Of a DNA stretch of 64,000 nt, positions 33,404 to 43,915 are shown piece by piece (position 1 is the first letter of the stretch; each line of letters opens with the position of its first letter). The DNA comes from Laccaria trichodermophora (taxonomy: Eukaryota > Basidiomycota > Agaricomycetes > Agaricales > Hydnangiaceae): positions 1,178,001 through 1,242,000 of the forward strand of contig JACTVC010000014.1 in the NCBI GenBank assembly GCA_018417955.1, given 5' to 3'. The translations under genes were made by a program, and so were the position numbers. The notes under the pieces were generated by a model. The model was not told where the DNA came from. It ran no database searches and saw nothing but the letters and a program-made list of their open reading frames with translations.

Positions 33404-35130
33404 GGCCGCGCTGGAACGCACTGGGATGTGGGTAAATTCATGGTCGACGTGCACAAAGGCTCTCTCAACGTTCGGAAGAACTTCAATCTTGTCCTGTAAT
33501 TGCTGGCTTATATCGTGTGCTTTCCAAAGCGGCGTATTGGCATCCATGACAATGTCAATCTCGACAAAATAATCCTAAAAGATAAATTTAACGGGCATAT
33601 CAAGAACACGCGAAAACGGTAACGCACCGGCCCACTCTGTCGAGCATAGATTGGAAAAACATGAATATCTCGAATTCGGTAAGGGATCGACGCACATGAT
33701 ACGCCCTGACAGTATTGACTTTCTCGATGTCCTCGCTAAATGTCATGGTGTTGAAGATGAGGAGTTGCAGGAAGTCATGCGCGGCAGACTTCCCAGCCAG
33801 TAACTCGAATTGCATGTAGATGGTTCTACCCCACGAGATAATTACCCCCAGGGCTATCTGTTATGAAAGGCGACGTTGAAGAAGGGTAAGGAAACTCTGC
33901 GCAAGGGACCTCACGATTATAGCGCCCATGGGATCCAACCCTACGCATCATTCGTCAGCCTAACAAAAAGTATAATCAATCAATCAATATACGACTTACA
34001 CCAACGAAGCTTGCTGCCACCGCATGACATCAGTATACCTGAAAGACGTAAGCTGCGACTAAAATATGCCCGTATTGATTACCGAATCCATTTATCCAGA
34101 GGTCATTCCTGTGGTCCTCCCACAGGATCTGCACTTGACTCGATTTACTCCGCAGAGAATAGCAGTACGTGAATAGAATAAACTTAACCGCTACATGACG
34201 TTGAGTATGTAGAGATGTGGACAACTGCAATTACTTACCTAGCGCGGCTGAAACAGCGATGATGGATGGGAGATGAAAACCTTCCAATGAATCGTCATTT
34301 TTTGTGACGAGTTTATGTATGGACTCCACGATAACGACTAAATTAACAGACCCCATTCTAAATTATAGTCAGTTATTCCGCTCAAATAATCCTTCGCTTT
34401 ACGCACAGGAAGCCTTCATATGTCATGTCATGATAATGGTAACGGGGAGGAAGATTACACACCATAGACAATGTTGCCAATGGTTTCGAGACGGGCACCA
34501 CCCACAGGCCAGTCATTGGGATCCAACTTCTCAGCTTTTCTGTGTAGCCACCACAGGAGAACATTACTTCCAATGTCGAACACAGAGTCAATCCCCGTGG
34601 CGAGCAGTGAGAGTGACAATGAAGAGATGGCGGCGTACACTTGAATTGAACGGTAAGCTTTGTCATAGATGGGTAAGAAATATATATCACGTACTCTGCA
34701 AAACGCATAACGCGGCGTTGGCGATAAGGCTAGCATACACTGCAATATTGATCTTCGAGAGTATATGATCAAAGGAGACGAATCTAAAAGGACGAGGGTG
34801 GAAGATCTACTAACGGGTATGCGCGCTGTTTCTTCTTCCACTATGGCGTCTTGTGTATGCTCATCCATGGGTTTCAGCAAGGACGCAATGAGCTGAAGTG
34901 ATCTTGAGAGGGTGTGTTAAACGAAAAGCGTTGGAAAATACATCATTCTGCCTGTGTTGGTACTTGGCGACATGTTTGCCTCCTTTTCTCCGACGGAGAT
35001 TGGTGAGCTGTTCTTCCGACACAATGCCATCGCGAAATTGGAAGGGGTCAACAGGCAAAATAGCTGTTGAGCCAGAGGCTCTTTCGATGTCATCCTTGAA
35101 GAAGGTGATAGAGAAATTATCAGCTACCAT
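33404..35130 (-). CDS. Cation diffusion facilitator (CDF) metal transporter
   Basis: ATG at 35128-35130. Exon 1 ends near 34941 (RRRKGGKHVAKYQHRQND). Following minus-strand exons give LIASLLKPMDEHTQDA, INIAVYASLIANAALCVLQ (TM1), YAAISSLSLSLLATGIDSVFDIGSNVLL (TM2, with the CDF SLS...D..D pattern), WWLHRKAEKLDPNDWPVGGARLETIGNIVYG, VNLVVIVESIHKLV, SSQVQILWEDHRNDLWINGFG, DPMGA, a final helix, and the cytosolic metal-binding-type tail (FVEIDIVMDANTPLWKAHD, then FVHVDHEFTHIPV). These proteins export Zn, Mn or Fe against protons. About seven to eight short introns. The frame is open past the usual end into repeat sequence to 32930, so the C-terminus has probably been altered by the neighbouring element. 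A Helitron begins 56 bp upstream of the ATG. Confidence 0.8.
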
Positions 35131-35588
35131 TGTGTTGGGTGGGGCTCATTGATCGGGAATCTAAGTCGACGATCTGGGATGAAATATCTATATAGAATGG
35201 CACAATGTTTTTAGCCTTTTGATGGCTGAGTAAGGCTGACTCAGCTGAGTAAGCGATGACAAAGCTGACAAATCCTGTCCAAACATCTGTCTGAGCTGCA
35301 AACAACGCTTGACCTCTACCCTCTTCGTGTCCCTCCCAGGTAAGTGTTCCTGTGCATGGATGTGCAGATCTTTGTAACCTTCCATCTTTTTAGATCTTCT
35401 CTTGCTTGAGAGACCTGTTTGTATGCATATATGGTTGTAGATCTAAACTGATCTAATCTCTGTTCAAACTTCCTTAGATTACCTGCTCTTTGTGGTTGAT
35501 CCTATTGGTTCTGCTCTACAGTGGTTATAAAATCTTTATCATTGGGTGGGTAATCTATCATAATCTTATTGTTATACGACCTAATGTG

Positions 35589-38500
35589 ATGCCACTTAGC
35601 TCTGTGATCTATCAATCATCATGTTTGTGTTTCTATTTTTTTGAACACCTCTTGCATTTAATTTCTGTGCATAGGAATCCACCTCAGACTCCAGAGAGTG
35701 ACCGGAGTCGTCAGCGTGCACGCCATCGTCAGTTACAGCGTTTACAGATGACAGATCCTGATGATCGTTGCTCACGAAGCAGAAGTTGTAGTCAGACACC
35801 ACCAGAAACCCCTCAGGGACCCTTTCCACAGCCTAACTTTGCAACAGCTACCCCAGCTCACATTTCCAGCCTGGGCTTAGGTGTTCCACAACTACGTTTC
35901 CCTATACTTCCTTCTGTGCATCACCTAAATAGTGTGTCTGGCTGTCCTGTGATTGACTTGAGTGATACCATGGCTATTGATGACCCTTTCAGTGATATAA
36001 CAGCTGGGTCTATGAATTCTGGAGCTGCTCTAAATTCTGGGGCTTTGGTTAATAATGACCCTTTCAGTAATATTACAGCTGGGTCTACAAATTCTGGAGC
36101 TGTTCTAAATTCTGGGGAATCTACTGTAAATTTGCAATCTGAGGCTGGGCCTCTTTTGAGAAACTCTATGGCTTCTATACCTCCTGCAGTGATCCTGCCT
36201 CCTGATTGGGACAGGCCTTTGAGAAATCCAATCCCACAAAATATTACTCCTGCTCCTGTGTATCTTTATAAAGGAAAAGGTCGTGAAATAAATACTTCTC
36301 TGCCTGCTGGGCCTTCATTAAGAGCAATAAATTTAACTAATGTTACTGTTGCTGGAACTTCTGCTTCTGTGATGAGAATGAATGCTGAAGCTGGCTCATC
36401 TACAGGAACTTCTGCTTTTATGAGAATGAATGCTGAAGCTGGCCCATCTACTGTGAGACACAGTGAGGGTACCTCAGCAATAAATATTGGAACCTCTGCT
36501 TCTATGAGAGTGAATGCTGAGGCTGGCCCATCTACTGTAAGACAGTGTGAGAGTACCTCAGCAGTAAATGCTGCATCCTCTGCTTCTGCTTCTGCAGAGG
36601 GTTTACATACAACAGCTGGCCCATCAGGGCTTAGAAATTCAGAAGATCTATTGGCATCTATTCCTGAGGTGCATCTGCCTGCTGGGTGGGATAGACCTTT
36701 GAGTAACCCTGTTCCACAACACATTCCTTCTGTGCCTGTTTCTCACCAAAAACTACCACAAAGATTGTATGTGACTGGGGGAAATACTGCAAATCCTTCA
36801 GTAGATGGCTTAAACAGAGGCCACATTGCACACAGGTCACGTGAGACAAATTTTAGAATTGATGCTGCCCAACGACAAGCTACTTATCGTCAAAGAGAGT
36901 TACAACAGCAGGCGGATGAAAGAATAAGACAGCAGCAACAGGAGGAGTCTAGACGAGCTGCAGCTTTGGAGATAGCTTCAACCCTGGCCAGCCAGTGTCA
37001 AGCTGTATTTGGTGAACTGGGTGCACAAGAAGTTCTGAGACAGCAACAAATGGCAGAACAGGCAAGAATGCTACAGAATCTTCATAGTGATTATATTTCT
37101 GAGCAACAGAGAAGGGAGTTAGAGGAACAACAAAGACAACTGGATCACCTGGCAGAGCAAAGACAACATCATATTGCTGAGCAACAGAGAAGGGAATTGG
37201 AGCAAGAGAGACAACAGAGACAATTAGCACAACTGGCTGAGCAAAGAGAACATGAGGAGGAAGAACAGAGACAGCAGGAAGAAGAGGCACGTCAAGTTAG
37301 ACTTGAAGCACTCAGATTGCAGCAGTTGGAAAATGAAGAGAGAAGGAGGATACAAGACCAAGAACTGGGTGCACGGTTTTTGGCTCTCTTTCAGCAGAGG
37401 GAACAGGAAAGACTTGAGGAACTTGAATATGAAAGAGAAAACAGACAGAGAGTTGCAGCTGAGGCTGAATTGCAATGGCAACAGAGAGTCCAAAATTTGT
37501 CAGCTGAGGAACTGGCAAGACAACTGGAAGCTGAAGAAGTACAAAGAGATCTGTATTTCCAAAGTCAGCGTGAAGCCTTGCAATATCAGGAAAATCGTGC
37601 TGCTGAGCGAGAAGCAAGGCAGGCCTGGGAAGCTGAGCTGGCAGCAGTGGTTGAAGGTTTGCAGCAAGATCTGGAGATGGCAGATGATGATGATGATGAT
37701 GAGGGTGAGGATGAAGCTCCTGAAGTTCCAGAAAATCCCATTCCAAGAAGATACACTCTTCCAAAGGGCCGAAGACCCTACACTGATCCTGCTGGACGTC
37801 ACAACTTGGGTCCAATGAATGTTGTTTGTCCACACTGCCATGCTTTGCATTTTGATTCTGAAAAATTGACTAACTCTACACGAAATGTTCCTAAATTTGG
37901 TGGGTGTTGTCTACAAGGACAAGTCAAACTACCTGAATGGGACCAACCACCTCTGATTCTGAAACAACTTTTGTGTGGAATTCACCCACTTTCAGATACC
38001 TTTAGAAAAAATATCAGACAGTATAATGCTGCATTTGCCTTTACTTCATTGGGTGTTAAAGTGGATAATTCAGTAACAAGGGCTTCAGGACCATATTCAT
38101 TTCGAATCCATGGTGGGCTATGTCATCAGATGGGAAGTCTTCTCCCCAACAATATGGCTGATGAGCCTTCATTTGCACAGCTGTATGTTCATGATCCATT
38201 AATCCAGCTTGGAATTCGGCAGAGGCATAATCCAAATCTTCATCCAATGATAATGAGTGAACTGCAAGCCATGATGCATGACACACATCCATATGTTCCT
38301 CTATTCAAACAGGCATTCATGATTATGGCTGAAAAACCTCCTGAGGAAGCTCACAATGTCCAAGTTAATTTACATGTGGAACACAATGCTGATCAGAGAC
38401 GATATAATCTTCCAACTGCAGATGAAATAGCTGCAATTGTTCCAGGAGATGGTTCTGAGGATAGACAAAATGACAGAGACATTATTTTGCATCTGAGATC

Positions 38501-41500
38501 AGGAGGACTGAGACGAATTAGCCATTTGCACCCACATTATGCATCTTTACACTATGTATGTTTCTTTCCACGAGGAGAAGATGGTTGGCATACAGCTATT
38601 CCTTCTGTGCCAGGGCCACAAGGTAACCAGAGATCTTCAAATGTTAGTCAAAGGTGTTACTATGCATATCGTCTTCATGCAAGGCCAGGAGAGCCTTCAA
38701 TTATATTTCGTGGAGGAAGATTACTTCAGGAGTATGTAGTTGATGCATGGGCATCATGTGAGCAAAGTGCCTTGAACTGGGCAAGATTTCACCAGAAAGA
38801 GCTACGTGCTGATCTGTACCAGAACCTCCGAGATGCTACCAGCAATGTGGATGGAGTTGATGCAAATATTGGAGAACGAATTATACTTCCTTCAAGTCAT
38901 ATTGGAAGTCCACGTCATATGTATCAACTGTTTCAAGACTCAATGGCAATTTGTCGTTATTATCGAAAGCCTGATATCTTTCTGACAATGACAGCAAATC
39001 CAAATTGGCCTGAAATACAAGAACAACTACTGAAAGATGAACCAGTTGCTGGGAGACCTGAAAAAAGGCAGGAAGCATCTGATCGACCTGACATTGTTGC
39101 ACGAGTGTTTGAAGAAAAAAAGAAGGCTCTTCTGAAAGAAATTAAAAATGGACTGTTTGGAAATGTGGTTGCAACTGTACATACCATTGAATTCCAAAAG
39201 CGCGGACTGCCCCACATGCACCTTTTAATATTTTTGGATCAACCATACAAATTCAGAAATCCTGAAGATGTTGATACCTTGGTTTCTGCTCAAATTCCTG
39301 ACCCTGCTACTAATCCCACTTTATATGAAACTGTTTCTACCTGTATGCTTCATGGTCCATGTGGGGCAAAATGTATGGTTAATGGAAAGTGCAGCAAGAA
39401 CTTTCCCAAGAGCTTTCGTGATGATACCCACTTTGGGGAAGATGGTTACCCTGACTATGCCAGACCCAACAATGGTCGCACAATTGTAAAGGGAGTCAAT
39501 GTTTATGATAACCGTCATGTGGTGCCATACAATCCTTATTTATCAGCAAGATATAACTGCCACATCAATGTTGAGGTCTGTGCCTCAATATCTGCAATCA
39601 AATATATACATAAATACATTTACAAAGGCCATGATCGGGCCACAATTGAAATCTCTGGGGGTGTACAAGATGAAATCAAGGAATATCTTGATGCACGTTA
39701 TGTCTCTGCCATTGAGGCTTGCTGGCATCTTTTTGAGTTTAATATGCATGCTGAGTCACCTTCAGTCTATCGTTTGCCAGTACATCTTCAGGACCAGCAT
39801 ATGGTCTATTTCAATGCAGAGGATGAGCTGGATAGTGTGATGGAACGAGAGACAACCAAGAAAACTGCTTTGACAGCATTCTTTGAGGCAAATAGAGAGG
39901 GACTACCAGGTGCAAAAGATACACTTTATCAAGATTTTCCACACAAGTTTGTTTTTGACAAAAAGAAAAAGAAATGGACAGTCAGAAAAAAAGGCACAGC
40001 TATTGGCCGGATGTATTTTTCAGTCCCCTCTCAGGGAGAAAGATTCTATTTAAGAACACTCTTAACTGTTGTGAAAGGTCCAGAGTCTTTTGAGGATCTG
40101 CGTTCATATAATGGAATTGTTTATGATACATACAGAGAAGCATGTATGGCCCGTGGTCTGCTGCAAGATGACAATGAATGGAAAGAATGCCTCTCAGAAG
40201 CAGTAGAAATGCAGACAGGATCTTCATTGAGATCATTATTTGCAACAATTCTCTTATGGTGTAACCCTACATCTCCTGGAGACCTTTGGAATCAATTTAA
40301 AGATAAAATATGTGATGATCTACAGCGGAGGCTGCAGCGAGAACAGCCTGATCAAACATTCACACAAGAACAAATTTATGATTATGGTCTCTATCTGATT
40401 GATAGAATTCTGCTGGAATCAGGAAAACAGTTAAAAGATTATCCTTCCATGCCACTTCCTCAAGGCAATTGGGGAGTAATTAATGACAATTATCTTCTGT
40501 GGGACCAACTCTTCAGATATGATCCTGATGAATTGGCCAGAAAAGTGGCACAAAATACAGCCCTCTTCAATGATGAACAGCGAAATGTATATAATACTGT
40601 CATGGACTCTGTCAGAAATGACAAGGGTGATACTTTATTTGTTCACAGTGCAGGTGGAGGAGGAAAAACTTTTGTTTGTAATACTATAGCTGCTGCTGTA
40701 AGAGCAATGGGGAAAGTTGCATTGTGTGTTGCTTCCTCTGGAATTGCATCACTACTGTTGGATGGTGGCCGAACAGCTCATTCACGTTTTAAAATACCAA
40801 TTGACCTTAATGAAACATCCAAATGTAGATTTGGAAAAAACCATGATCTTTATGCTGTACTACAAAGAACAGGAATTATTATATGGGATGAGGCTCCTAT
40901 GCAACACAAGCATGCAGTAGAAGCATTGGACCGTACACTTCGTGAAGTAATGGGCATTGATAAACGTTTTGGTGGAATCACTGTACTATTTGGTGGTGAC
41001 TTTCGCCAAACTTTGCCAGTGGTGCCCAAGGGAACCCGACAAGAGATTGTGGCAGCATCCTTGAAAAGGTCAAATAGAATTTGGAGACATACTAAAGTAC
41101 TTCACCTACGAAAAAATATGCGATTGGATAGAACCCCAGAAAGTGAGGCCTTTGCAAAATGGCTTCTGGATGTTGGATCAGGCAAAAATGTGGATGATGA
41201 GGGGAAAATTAGCTTGCCAGAACATATGCGATGTGGGGCTGATGTTGATTCATTGATCCAATCAACTTATCCAGGAGTGGATATCCCTAACCAACCAGAT
41301 CAATATTATTTGGACAGAACCATTCTCTCTGGAACAAATGATGATGTAGATAAAATCAATGCTGCAATCTTGCAAAAATTTCCAGGAGAGGAGACAGTTT
41401 TAATGAGTGCAGACTCTGTCTCACAAGATGATGAAGCCTCTCACTTAAACTTCCAACCTTATCCCATGGAGTTTTTGAATTCAATCACTGCATCAGGCTT

Positions 41501-41966
41501 ACCTCTTGCAAAGTTGGCTTTGAAGCCTGGGTGTCCCTTGATGTTGTTGCACAACCTTGATCCATCAAAAGGACTATGCAATGGCACACGTCTTATCTTG
41601 GTCAACATTCGCCCACGTGTTTTAGAGTGCCATATCATTTCTGGAGATGAACGATTTGCAGGAAAGCATGTTTTGATTCCCAGATTGGTCTTGGAGCCAT
41701 CAAATGACCTCTTACCAGTCAAACTCCGACGCCGTCAATTCCCTGTTCGCCTGGCATTTGCAATGACAATCAATAAATCTCAAGGTCAATCTGTAAAGAA
41801 TGTGGGGTTGGACCTCCGTTCATCAGTGTTTTCTCATGGACAACTCTATGTTGCACTCTCCCGGTGTACATCTGGCAACCGCATCAAGGTGTTGTTCCCT
41901 GAAAATCAAAATGACAACCGCACCCATAATGTTGTTTACAATGAAATTCTGCCCGGTGTGGTTTGA
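35589..41966 (+). CDS. Helitron RepHel: HUH replication initiator fused to Pif1-like helicase
   Basis: Rolling-circle transposase, about 2,125 residues from the first in-frame ATG (another Met is at 35748; a 5' intron is possible). N-terminus (to about 420): Ser/Thr/Ala low complexity with internal repeats. About 422-695: Q/E/R-rich predicted coiled coil, then an Asp run. About 747: CPHCHALHF...GGCC zinc site. Then the Helitron-like N domain, HUH motif in GLPHMHLLIF (about 1208) and two tyrosines in KYIHKYIYKG (about 1339 and 1343). Helicase: Walker A AGGGGKT (about 1689), IIWDEAP, GGDFRQTLPV, LRKNMR, and FAMTINKSQGQSVKNVGLDL with VALSRC near the end. Nickase and helicase act together at Helitron ends in the nucleus. 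No frameshift or stop: probably recently active. Confidence 0.93.
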   Translation: MPLSSVIYQSSCLCFYFFEHLLHLISVHRNPPQTPESDRSRQRARHRQLQRLQMTDPDDRCSRSRSCSQTPPETPQGPFPQPNFATATPAHISSLGLGVPQLRFPILPSVHHLNSVSGCPVIDLSDTMAIDDPFSDITAGSMNSGAALNSGALVNNDPFSNITAGSTNSGAVLNSGESTVNLQSEAGPLLRNSMASIPPAVILPPDWDRPLRNPIPQNITPAPVYLYKGKGREINTSLPAGPSLRAINLTNVTVAGTSASVMRMNAEAGSSTGTSAFMRMNAEAGPSTVRHSEGTSAINIGTSASMRVNAEAGPSTVRQCESTSAVNAASSASASAEGLHTTAGPSGLRNSEDLLASIPEVHLPAGWDRPLSNPVPQHIPSVPVSHQKLPQRLYVTGGNTANPSVDGLNRGHIAHRSRETNFRIDAAQRQATYRQRELQQQADERIRQQQQEESRRAAALEIASTLASQCQAVFGELGAQEVLRQQQMAEQARMLQNLHSDYISEQQRRELEEQQRQLDHLAEQRQHHIAEQQRRELEQERQQRQLAQLAEQREHEEEEQRQQEEEARQVRLEALRLQQLENEERRRIQDQELGARFLALFQQREQERLEELEYERENRQRVAAEAELQWQQRVQNLSAEELARQLEAEEVQRDLYFQSQREALQYQENRAAEREARQAWEAELAAVVEGLQQDLEMADDDDDDEGEDEAPEVPENPIPRRYTLPKGRRPYTDPAGRHNLGPMNVVCPHCHALHFDSEKLTNSTRNVPKFGGCCLQGQVKLPEWDQPPLILKQLLCGIHPLSDTFRKNIRQYNAAFAFTSLGVKVDNSVTRASGPYSFRIHGGLCHQMGSLLPNNMADEPSFAQLYVHDPLIQLGIRQRHNPNLHPMIMSELQAMMHDTHPYVPLFKQAFMIMAEKPPEEAHNVQVNLHVEHNADQRRYNLPTADEIAAIVPGDGSEDRQNDRDIILHLRSGGLRRISHLHPHYASLHYVCFFPRGEDGWHTAIPSVPGPQGNQRSSNVSQRCYYAYRLHARPGEPSIIFRGGRLLQEYVVDAWASCEQSALNWARFHQKELRADLYQNLRDATSNVDGVDANIGERIILPSSHIGSPRHMYQLFQDSMAICRYYRKPDIFLTMTANPNWPEIQEQLLKDEPVAGRPEKRQEASDRPDIVARVFEEKKKALLKEIKNGLFGNVVATVHTIEFQKRGLPHMHLLIFLDQPYKFRNPEDVDTLVSAQIPDPATNPTLYETVSTCMLHGPCGAKCMVNGKCSKNFPKSFRDDTHFGEDGYPDYARPNNGRTIVKGVNVYDNRHVVPYNPYLSARYNCHINVEVCASISAIKYIHKYIYKGHDRATIEISGGVQDEIKEYLDARYVSAIEACWHLFEFNMHAESPSVYRLPVHLQDQHMVYFNAEDELDSVMERETTKKTALTAFFEANREGLPGAKDTLYQDFPHKFVFDKKKKKWTVRKKGTAIGRMYFSVPSQGERFYLRTLLTVVKGPESFEDLRSYNGIVYDTYREACMARGLLQDDNEWKECLSEAVEMQTGSSLRSLFATILLWCNPTSPGDLWNQFKDKICDDLQRRLQREQPDQTFTQEQIYDYGLYLIDRILLESGKQLKDYPSMPLPQGNWGVINDNYLLWDQLFRYDPDELARKVAQNTALFNDEQRNVYNTVMDSVRNDKGDTLFVHSAGGGGKTFVCNTIAAAVRAMGKVALCVASSGIASLLLDGGRTAHSRFKIPIDLNETSKCRFGKNHDLYAVLQRTGIIIWDEAPMQHKHAVEALDRTLREVMGIDKRFGGITVLFGGDFRQTLPVVPKGTRQEIVAASLKRSNRIWRHTKVLHLRKNMRLDRTPESEAFAKWLLDVGSGKNVDDEGKISLPEHMRCGADVDSLIQSTYPGVDIPNQPDQYYLDRTILSGTNDDVDKINAAILQKFPGEETVLMSADSVSQDDEASHLNFQPYPMEFLNSITASGLPLAKLALKPGCPLMLLHNLDPSKGLCNGTRLILVNIRPRVLECHIISGDERFAGKHVLIPRLVLEPSNDLLPVKLRRRQFPVRLAFAMTINKSQGQSVKNVGLDLRSSVFSHGQLYVALSRCTSGNRIKVLFPENQNDNRTHNVVYNEILPGVV

Positions 41967-42289
41967 ATGTAAGTCATCTCATTAATTAGCTCTTTCCAAG
42001 TACACTGAATTTAATTGGTACAGTAATTGCAATGTCTAATGTTCCATCTAAATTAAAAATGCAAGTGTAGGCATTTCCAAAAGTAATTTGTAAGTGGTTC
42101 TGATTGCTCCTCATGTATACAACAACTCATTTTTTATTGTTATCAGATTGCCTATTTATTGACCAATAAAATATATATATGCATTGTCTGTCTGTTCCTA
42201 TTACTGTTTGAGGAAAGAAAAAAGACTGAAATTGTTCATGGGAGCTGAGATTTAACATGTGTGTAAGAGCTGGGATGAAACATGTGTAC

Positions 42290-42390
42290 CAGGGGGTCCA
42301 GGGGGCTTGCCCCCGGCGAGCTGTGACCCGTGCTGAAGGAACGGCCGAGCGTTAGCGAGCGCCGTGCCGTAGGCACGGGTCTTAGGCTCG
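42290..42390 (+). terminator. Helitron 3' terminal hairpin region, copy 1
   Basis: Conserved between copies (compare 43815-43915): ccagggggcttgcccccgg hairpin, a spacer ending in cgagcgttagcgagcg, then cgtgcc-gta-ggcacg hairpin 10 bp before the final ggctcg. Such hairpins mark the rolling-circle stop signal in Helitrons (family knowledge). Confidence 0.7.
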
Positions 42391-43915
42391 TCTATATAGA
42401 ATGGCACAATGTTTTTAGCCTTTTGATGGCTGAGTAAGGCTGACTCAGCTGAGTCAGCGATGACAAATCTTATATAATCACTATGAACCTCACATCTTTA
42501 TATTGAGCTTGACCTCATCTACCCTCCTCAACTCTGGGTAAATGATTTTTTGTATTTTAAAATGCTCTCTTGCTTGAGAGGCCAGTATTTAGGCATATAC
42601 ATAGAGGTGTAAATTCTATTTCTGTACAAACTTTCTTACATTGCCAGCTCTTTGTGGTTGAATTTATTAGCTCTGCTCTACAGTCAGAAAATATTTATCA
42701 TTGGGTGGGTCACCTATCACAATTTTATAGTTGGTTGATCTATTCACTTAGTTCTGTAATCTATCCTTCATTATGTTTGGTTTTCTGTTTTCTTCCCCTC
42801 TTGCATGTGCAATATTTAATTTCTGTGTATAGTAATTCACTCCATGGCCAGGGAGAGACTTGGGAATGCTACTCTAAACATCCCTGCCTATAATCTTTGG
42901 AGGCTTATTATCACATCTGAGTATGGGATGGGTTTGTTGTTTTATGTCAGAAATTTATCCCTTCACCCCAGCTCTTCATTGGGGAAGTGTACCTCTCAAA
43001 GCTATATATTGAAGTGTTCCATCTAATTTAATATATGACTGGAAATTCGAAGATTAGTATTTTTATAACTCAGTAAGTTGCTTATAGTTTTATAATTGAA
43101 GATTCTCAACAGGCTTGGAGTTATATAGATATAATAAAATGTATAAATGGGAGAGTTAAAAATCCTCCAGATAAAATGGGGACTTAAGGAGCTGATTTGG
43201 AAGAGGTCATAGGAAGTTAGTCAATTTATTCCATGGAGATGAAGAACCCAGGAAGAAATAATCTAATTTCTCAAAACCACTAGAAGTCTATAGTTTCTGG
43301 CCCAAGAGGATTTTGGGAAAGCTGAGGAGGTAAGGGAAGGTCATGTTAGAAACATATTTATTGTATGTGTTGGTTTCTTATAGCATGACAAGAGAGGGTT
43401 TGCAGTACAAAAATATGAGAAACATTGGGGCATGGTAGAGTAGTAAGAGATGTTAAATTGGAAGTAGTACCATTTATAAATATATGTAAAAAATATTCAA
43501 CACTCTGTTTAATGGGTAGTCAGAACCAATTCAAAAAACAGGAGTTAGACCTCAGCATGCTATGGCCCATGTTATAGGAGCAGCCAAGTCATTGGCCATG
43601 CAGAAGCAGGGGTTGGGGCCCAACACACTGCATCGTGAACTTGGCACATACAGATATTAGAATTCAATTGACCATGCTCAGAAAAATTGCCACTGTGATG
43701 CAATTTTTATAGATGTACCAGTAATTTACACCAACATACAAAGATTAGGATTAAAAATGTACATGGGGATTGGGATGAAACATGTGTACTGGAACTGGGA
43801 TTAAAGATGCATACTGGGGGGTCCAGGGGGCTTGCCCCCGGCGAGCCGTGACCCGCGGTGAAGGAACGGCCGAGCGCCAGCGAGCGCCGTGCCGTAGGCG
43901 CGGGTCTTAGGCTCG
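42391..43915 (+). mobile_element. Second, internally deleted Helitron, head-to-tail with the first
   Basis: Begins TCTATATAGAATGGCAC with no base between it and the first copy's end. The next several hundred bp match 35187-35700 with divergence (cacaatgtttttagcc, ctcttgcttgagag, ctttgtggttga). The last about 110 bp match the 3' end of copy 1 including both hairpins, ending ...cttaggctcg at 43915. The RepHel gene is missing, so it is non-autonomous. Host sequence resumes with T at 43916. Confidence 0.85.

Larger units (their letters stand above)
35187..42390 (+). mobile_element. Autonomous Helitron, 7.2 kb
   Basis: 5' end TCTATATAGAATGGCAC directly after host A at 35186. The 3' end has two GC-rich hairpins (gggggcttgccccc near 42310; cgtgcc-gta-ggcacg near 42364-42378) and finishes gggtcttaggctcg at 42390. 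The same two ends recur in the next copy, and the outer limits agree with an empty-like site at 16356/16357. It encodes a full RepHel protein. The end is CTTAG+GCTCG rather than the textbook CTRR. Confidence 0.88.
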
